Shown: positions 57,857 through 64,000 of the stretch, piece by piece
How positions within the stretch are numbered: position 1 is the stretch's first letter
How the letters are laid out: each line of letters opens with the position of its first letter
Assembly: GCA_026075535.2 (NCBI GenBank)
Contig: AP026540.1
Coordinates: 11,408,001-11,472,000, forward strand
Origin: Tricholoma matsutake
Taxonomy: Eukaryota; Basidiomycota; Agaricomycetes; Agaricales; Tricholomataceae
Length of the DNA stretch: 64,000 bases
Direction: 5' to 3'
Notes under the pieces: generated by a model
What the model was told of the DNA's origin: nothing
The model's input: only the letters and a program-made list of their open reading frames with translations
The model's database searches: none
Made by a program: the position numbers and the translations under genes

Positions 57857-58090
57857 AATGATGTGGTATGCTGATTACGGTTGATCTTGTGGTCGGATAT
57901 AAAGGAAATTGGGTAACTGGGGCTGGCTAAGATGAAGGTATCGCAGTGGGGGATGAGATCGATGATAAGTATGAACAGCTTCGCACAGTTGACATGATTG
58001 ACAAGTCGTCGTGAGGCGCTCACGTGCTTGTTACGTGACACATACTGTGACTACACGCGTTTGTTCCCCTTGAATTCAACTCACGCAACA
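57857..58090. promoter_or_regulatory. Divergent intergenic region of the RdRP and SMC4 genes
   Basis: Only 234 bp separate the two predicted start codons, so the two genes probably share a bidirectional promoter region. No TATA box is clear. A leftward open frame that overlaps this stretch (57853-58041) has no support. Confidence 0.5.
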
Positions 58091-61000
58091 ATGCCGCCCA
58101 GAAGGTCCTCTCGCTCTACTAGAGCATCGGTAGAACCAGAAACTGTCGAGTCGTTACCGGTCAAGCGTAAACGGAACGCGACGGCCGACCCTGACATTTC
58201 AGAGAAAGAGAATGTCGGCAAACCTCCCTCCAGAGCGCGAAGGTCCGTGCGAGCGACTGTTGAACCTGCAGCTGCTACCAACGGTCGTGTATCTACACGC
58301 TCCAAAAGCACGCTTCCAGAAGTGCCGGAAAGTGGCGATGAAGATGAGACCGATTTTCCACCTCCTGTGAAGAAGGCTCGATCATCTCTAGAGCCTGAGG
58401 ATCTGAAGGTGGACGAGAGTGGAGAAAGTGACATCCAGGAGCCGCTGTCAAAGCCAAAAGGAAGAAAAGTTGCATCTACGACGAAGAGGGGGAAGCCTGT
58501 TCGGAGGGCTGGGCGAGCAGGCCGAACATCGCGTTCGACGGCTGTCGAAGAACCTGCGGAGGGAGAGGAGGACTCTGAGGATGAAGCGAAGCCTGTTCGA
58601 ACTAATGGACGTGCCTCTACACGCTCAACTGTGGATGACGCCATGTATGATTCAGGCGAAGATTCCAAACCTGTAGCCAGCGGCCGAAAACCAAAATCCA
58701 TAGCGAAGGCCCGAACATCTCGTGCTGCGCCGAAGGCACGGCAGAAACATATCATTGAAGATTCCGACGACTCTGATGATGCAGAGGGATCATCTGTTGG
58801 TCCTCACACGAAACCCAAGACGAAGGATACTGAAGAAGGTCAGGATGAGAATATCGCTGACAATACCCCTGAAAATGGAGGTCACGTCGAGGAGGAGGAC
58901 GAGAAGTCATTATTCGATCCTCCGCCAATGCCTGTGCCGTCGAGTCTTCCCCAGGCAATAATAGTTGAGGAGCCAGTCGGTCCCAGTTCCCGCTTGGTCA
59001 TCCACAAGATGGCTTTGGTTAACTTCAAGAGTTACGCTGGCCGTCAAGAAATTGGGCCGTTTCACAAGGCAAGTCCCTTGGTGATACTTCTGGGTACTGT
59101 TTATTCATTGTTATCTGTAGTCATTTTCGTCTATCGTAGGGCCCAACGGTTCAGGAAAATCCAACACGATCGACGCACTCTTATTCGTGTTTGGATATCG
59201 CGCATCAAAGATGAGGCAGGCCAAGTTATCAGAACTTATTCACAACTCTGCCCGCTATCCCGATCTCCAAGATTGCAGTGTTGAAGTCCACTTCCGAGAA
59301 ATCATCGATGAGGTGCGCAGACAATTCTTTTCTTTTGTAATATTCCTCTAACAGTCTCCACAACACCAATAGCCTGACTCGGAAGCGTTCGAAGTCGTCC
59401 CAGACTCACAACTAGTTGTCACACGCCAAGCATTCAAAAACAACTCAAGCCGGTACACAATCAATGGGAGACTTAGTTCCTACACAGAAGTTCAATCGTT
59501 ACTCAAAGGACGGGGGATCGATCTAGATCACAATCGATTCCTTATTCTTCAGGTCATCACCTCTTCATCATTGACTTCTTCGCTTCCCCTAACCCTTCTT
59601 TAAACGCAGGGAGAAGTCGAGTCCATCGCCCAAATGAAGCCTAAAGCCCAAACGGAACATGATGAAGGGCTCCTCGAATACCTGGAAGATATCGTTGGGA
59701 CATCGAAGTACAAGGAGCCCATCGACGAAGCCATGGTGGAGATGGAGCGGCTGCAAGAGGAGCGCGCGGTCAAGATGAACCGCCTGCGGATTGTGGAGAA
59801 GGAAAAGAAGGCGTTAGAGAACCAAAAAAAGGAAGCCGAGGACTATCTGAGGCTAAAGAACGAGCATGTGCGTGCCCTTTCGAGGCTGTGGCAGTGGATC
59901 CTTTGGAGATGTTTCGTCAATGAGGAACAGCTCAAGAGGACGATTGTAAGCTTTTGTTTATGTCGTATTCGCTAGATTGCTTACTGCATATATTGTCACA
60001 GGCGAAATTGAAGAAGGATTTAGCGGATGAGACGGCTCAGAATCAAGATGACATTAACCACTTAGAAGCCCTCAGAAAGCACTACGAGCAGCGCGAGGCC
60101 ACGTATGCGGTATGCTCCACCTTTTTGTGCTGTTCGTTGTTTCTGAAGTGGTTATTCAGGAGGTGCAAACTGCGGCCGAAGCAGCTCTCAAGGATCTTGT
60201 CGCCAAGGAAAAGGAGGAAGTCGGATTACAGGAACGTAAGAAACACGCTACTACCAAGGCGAAAAAGTTGAAGAAATCCATAACGGATGTTCGTTACTTT
60301 CATTCTGTCATGCCTGTCACAGCCGTCAACATTTGTTTTTGTAGGACACAAATGCTAAGACGAAGGCTATCCGCGACATCGAAGACAATTCTGATAAGAT
60401 GGAGAAGGAGAAAACTAAGGTTGATGAATACGAAGCCTCGTTAGTTGCAGAGGAGAAGATACTTGAGGGCATCCGTGACAGTCTAAGGGGTGTGTCTCGT
60501 TTCATTATTGGCCGTAAATGCGCCTCATCTAAAAATGCTGTAGATAAGACTCAGGGTTTCCATGACCAAATCGAAGTTAAACAGAAGGAACTCCAGCCCT
60601 GGACTGCCAAGATCAACGCGAAGCAGGCTGAAATCGATGTAGCCTCTAGCGAGCGCGACGCCCTTGCTAGGAAAGCGGAAGCCCTCAAGGAAGCGAGGAA
60701 GGAAGCGCAAGAAAATCTGGAGAATCTCCAAGGTGACCAGGAGGTTAAGGTAGGAGGTGTTGCTTGTTGAATGTGAACGCAGTTGAATCTTTGCTAGCTT
60801 GTGGAGCACACGAAGCTGAAGGAAAGCAAGAGTAACCTCCAGCGCGATGTACGTACTGCGGAGGGGAATCTGCGCGTGAGTGTGACGCGAATATGGCAGG
60901 TCGTGAGATTAAATGTATTGTCTAGGATGCTCAAAGCCAAGTCCAAGAATGGAGAGCGAAGGCGTCTTCATCACGTCAGAAAGTCGATGAAGCCAAAGCA

Positions 61001-63801
61001 TCTCAGGCGGACAATCATTCGCAAAATCGTGTTCTTGATAGTCTCACGAAGCTGAAGGCTCAAGGTCGACTAGAAGGATTTCATGTGGGTTCTCGTGTGT
61101 TCCAGTGTACGTGAATGAATGACTGATGACTTTTACTGCAGGGTCGCCTTGGAAGTCTCGGGACGATTCCTGACAAGTACGATGTCGCTATCTCAACTGC
61201 TTGCCCCCAACTCCACCATATGGTTGTCGACACGGTCGAACAAGGTCAAACATGCATTGCATACTTACGATCTCAAAACGTTGGCCGTGCATCGTTTATG
61301 ATCCTCCAGAAGATCGCACCATCGCAAGCTATGCAACCGATTGCCACACCCGAAAATGTTCCCCGGCTGTTCGACCTTGTCAAACCCAAGGATCCCCAAT
61401 TCGCCCCAGTCTTCTATAAAGCCCTAGGCAACACTCTTGTCGCCGAAAACATGGACCAGGCAAATCGCATCGCTTATGGACAACGCCGGTGGAAGGTCGT
61501 CACACTCACAGGTCAGCTTATCGAGCTTTCTGGCACGATGTCTGGGGGTGGGGGCCAACCTGCAAGAGGTGGCATGAGCTCGAAGTTGGCTGCAGATGCT
61601 GTGAGGCCGGAGGTCCTCAGAGGATATGAGAAAGACAGCGAGGATGCTGCTCGACACTTTGAGGAGACGGTTCAGGCGGTTCGAGCAGCTGAGGAGGAAC
61701 TAGAACGCTTGAGAACTTCTGGCCCTAAGCTCGATGTCGCATACCAGAAGCTTAGTCTCGATCTCGAAAATGGGCGGGATAGGATTGCCGAAGCAGAGAA
61801 ACGTGTACTGGATCTGAAGTAAGTAGTTTTTTTTGGCGAAATCGTGCTCTCTTACAAGATTCCTAGATCTCAAAGCAAGCCCAATGCGGGTGATGCTTCT
61901 CGCATTTCAGCCCTGGAGGACGAGATCGCTACAGCAATTGCAGAATTGGAGGAACTTCAAGACAAGTCTGGCAAGATCTCGAAAGCTATCAAAGATCTCG
62001 AGCAGAAAATCCTAGACATCGGAGGCGCTCGACTGTTGACGCAGAAATCTAAAGTCGACGGCATTAAACTCCACATCAATCTCGCCAACGATGAAATTAC
62101 CAAGGCAGAAGTAGCGAAGGCGAAGGCGGAAAAAGATTCGGCCAAACTCGACACTTCGATTGACGCAAACAAGACTGCGTTGGAGGAAGTCGAAACAGAG
62201 CTCGCGAACCTGAACAATCAACTTGGGGAATTGACGGGTTTCGTGACAGAGCTGCGACGTCAGGTTGAAGAAGCGCAAGCAGCCGCGGAGAATTCGAGAG
62301 AGGATCTGGAAACCCTTAAGGCTGAATTGGACGAGAAGGATCAACAGATCCAGGCCTTCAGGCAGAAGGAGGTTGGTGAATTTTCCTTTGCATGGACATT
62401 CCATTGACAAGGATTGGTCGCAGATGGAGATACAGCAATCGTTACAAGATACGCAAAAAGAATACGATAACAATGATGGTTTGATCGAACATTGGCGCAC
62501 TGAACACGACCAACTTCAGCTGGAGGAAATCGAGTAAGATCCATCTGTTCTTCGTATTTCTTAGTCTGAAGTATTTTTCGATAGCGATGACGACGAAGAA
62601 GAAGAAGAAGAAGAAGAAGAAGACACAACTGCAGAACCTCAGGCCTCACGGGACGAACTTCCGTCCGAAGGTGAAGTGAAACGCGACCCAGACGAAGAGC
62701 CTCCTCTCAAGAAAAAACCGAAGGGCAAGCCCCCAGCGAACGAACTGCACACGTATAGCGTGCCAGAGCTATCGAAATACCAGAAGCGAGAGTTGGTTGC
62801 TGATGCGGAATACCTTGATGGTGTGCCGTCTTAAACTGACGCTCCAACGCAAGCTAATCAATCATTCCAGAAAAGCTCAAGAATGCGAAGCCGGATCTCA
62901 GTGTCTTGAAAGAGTATAGGAAGCGTGAGGAAGAGTTTATGAATCGCGCCAAGGACCTTGAAAACATCACAAATCAACGAGATGCACAGAAACAGAAGTA
63001 CGATGGTTTGAGAAAACAACGGCTGGATGAGTTCATGGCAGGCTTCAATCTCATCTCACTCAAATTGAAGGAGATGTATCAGGTGTGTTGGATCGGGCAG
63101 GCACATTGAGTGTATACTGACACTCACCATCCGGATTAGATGATCACGCTTGGGGGCAATGCCGAATTAGAACTAGTAGACAGCATGGATCCATTCTCAG
63201 AGGGCATCATCTTTAGTGTCATGCCCCCGAAGAAGAGCTGGAAGAATATTTCAAATCTATCTGGTGGAGAGAAGGTATAGTCTGGCGACATCTGCATAGT
63301 TTCCACTTGACTGATGTTGCGAAATATAGACATTGAGTTCTCTGGCACTCGTCTTCGCTTTACATGTGTTCAAGGTATTCATCCTGTTGTCATATGCTCA
63401 AATCCAGCTGCTAACCAAACTCCGAATGTCCAGCCTACGCCACTTTACTTCATGGACGAGATCGATGCAGCCCTAGACTTCCGCAACGTGTCGATTGTCG
63501 CCAATTACATAAAAGATCGTACCAAGAACGCGCAATTCATTATCATTTCACTGCGGTACGTGTTATTATTTCAAATTTTCTGCCTGTACTTGACCGTCAA
63601 CTATATCGGAACAGGAATGACATGTTCGAACTCAGCCACCGGCTCATAGGAATTTACAAGACAGCAAATGCCACGCGGAGTAAGCCCTTCACTGTAGTCT
63701 TTGGGAAACACTGCTGACTGTGATTCAATGATGCTACAGGTATTTCTATTGACAATCACGTATTGACTACTCTCCCATTGACTACGCCTTCTGCACGGTA
63801 G
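58091..63801 (+). CDS. SMC4: Condensin subunit SMC4
   Basis: A multi-exon gene with ATG 58091 and TAG 63799-63801. The first 310 residues are basic/acidic disordered tail (MPPRRSSRSTRAS, repeated RTNGRASTRS-like). The head follows with Walker A GPNGSGKSN (59139-59165), and RYTINGR and ILQGEVESIAQMKPKA, typical of SMC4. Two long coiled coils flank the hinge (GRLGSLGTIPDKYDVAIS to MSGGGGQP, about 61140-61560). The C-terminal head has the signature LSGGEK and LSSLAL (63258 on), Walker B LYFMDEIDAALD (about 63443) and the D-loop. SMC4 pairs with SMC2 in condensin to compact mitotic chromosomes. The intron before Walker A (59069-59120) has a GC donor (AAG|GCAAGT). Exon junctions restore the frame at each step. 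An acidic Glu/Asp run near 62585-62625 lies in the second coiled-coil arm. Confidence 0.93.
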
Positions 63802-64000
63802 AAATTTGTAATATCTTGCCTCAAGTTATTCCTGTTGTTGTTAAATAATGTATAATCGTTTGCGATCTCACGGCGAAAGTAAATTTAAAGATCGAGGTAT
63901 CGATTGTTAGCTGCCTATGTAATATTGACCCAGGGCGAGTTCATTTTGCATAAAGCCTGCGTATTATGTGTACATAGACAGGGACAGCAAAACCTGCCCG
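63802..64000. other. 3' flank of SMC4
   Basis: No gene is seen. AATAATGTATAA at about 63846 may act in 3' end formation. Confidence 0.4.

Noticed and set aside
58081..58755. Long minus-strand open frame opposite the SMC4 N-terminus
   Set aside because: It is the antisense shadow of a low-complexity coding exon and has no splice or motif support.

Overview
The window is nuclear DNA of a filamentous basidiomycete, most likely an agaricomycete mushroom. The evidence is short introns (about 47-80 nt, some GC-AG) that split almost every host gene, an RNA-dependent RNA polymerase of the mushroom type, and Ty3/gypsy retrotransposons of the kinds common in Agaricomycetes. About 1-38,400 is a nested transposon graveyard. 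About 40,100-63,800 is a compact block of seven host genes.

Transposon block. The leftmost piece (1-1785) is the 3' end of an LTR element (E) with its 927-bp LTR. A truncated chromovirus copy, A1 (2184-7130, minus strand), follows and abuts a decayed gag of another gypsy element, D. Positions 7771-9838 are non-coding and rich in structured repeats: a tandem array of palindrome plus intron-like modules, two families of hairpins, a tRNA-like SINE head and a 20-bp minisatellite. D integrase then resumes (9840-10014) and is interrupted by at least four nested events. A 320-bp foldback element sits in the integrase with a 9-bp duplication. Chromovirus A2 (10162-33775, minus strand, TSD TGTTT, two 583-bp LTRs) sits in the middle of that foldback. 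A2 is itself split by chromovirus B (12180-18099, plus strand, TSD GTCTT, 366-bp LTRs) and by gypsy element C (20391-30736, plus strand, TSD CCGG/CCAG, LTRs of about 1.2 kb). D integrase continues at 33954. A decayed unknown coding region with a 180-bp LTR (G, 37286-37465) and more hairpin repeats close the block.

Main discoveries. A2 and C are different gypsy families, yet each carries an extra intron-containing gene, antisense to pol, between the end of pol and the 3' LTR. In both, the predicted protein has a charged, coiled-coil-like N-terminal part followed by a six-cysteine cluster resembling a fungal Zn2Cys6 domain. The two chromovirus families (A and B) each show a 10-11 nt sequence 2 nt after the 5' LTR that is exactly complementary to a site inside the LTR just downstream of a TATA-like box. 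This is the arrangement expected for Tf1-type self-priming. Element C has a second 19-nt copy of its polypurine tract in the middle of pol. Premature stops in B are all explicable by C to T change (nine CGA to TGA, one CAG to TAG), and no TAA was seen.

Host block. Going right: a large disordered Ser/Pro/Gly-rich protein (plus); a Sec14/CRAL-TRIO lipid-transfer protein (minus); two tandem thioredoxins with matching exon structure, the second with a changed active site (plus); a conserved-looking TPR-containing protein (minus); an RNA-silencing RdRP whose catalytic DxDGD motif is encoded by a 12-nt microexon (minus); and condensin subunit SMC4 (plus), which shares a 234-bp divergent promoter region with the RdRP. 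The RdRP lies next to a transposon cluster of the kind that RNA silencing usually targets, but this is only a positional observation. All intron models were read by eye from splice consensus and frame. Those of the RdRP N-terminus are the least certain.
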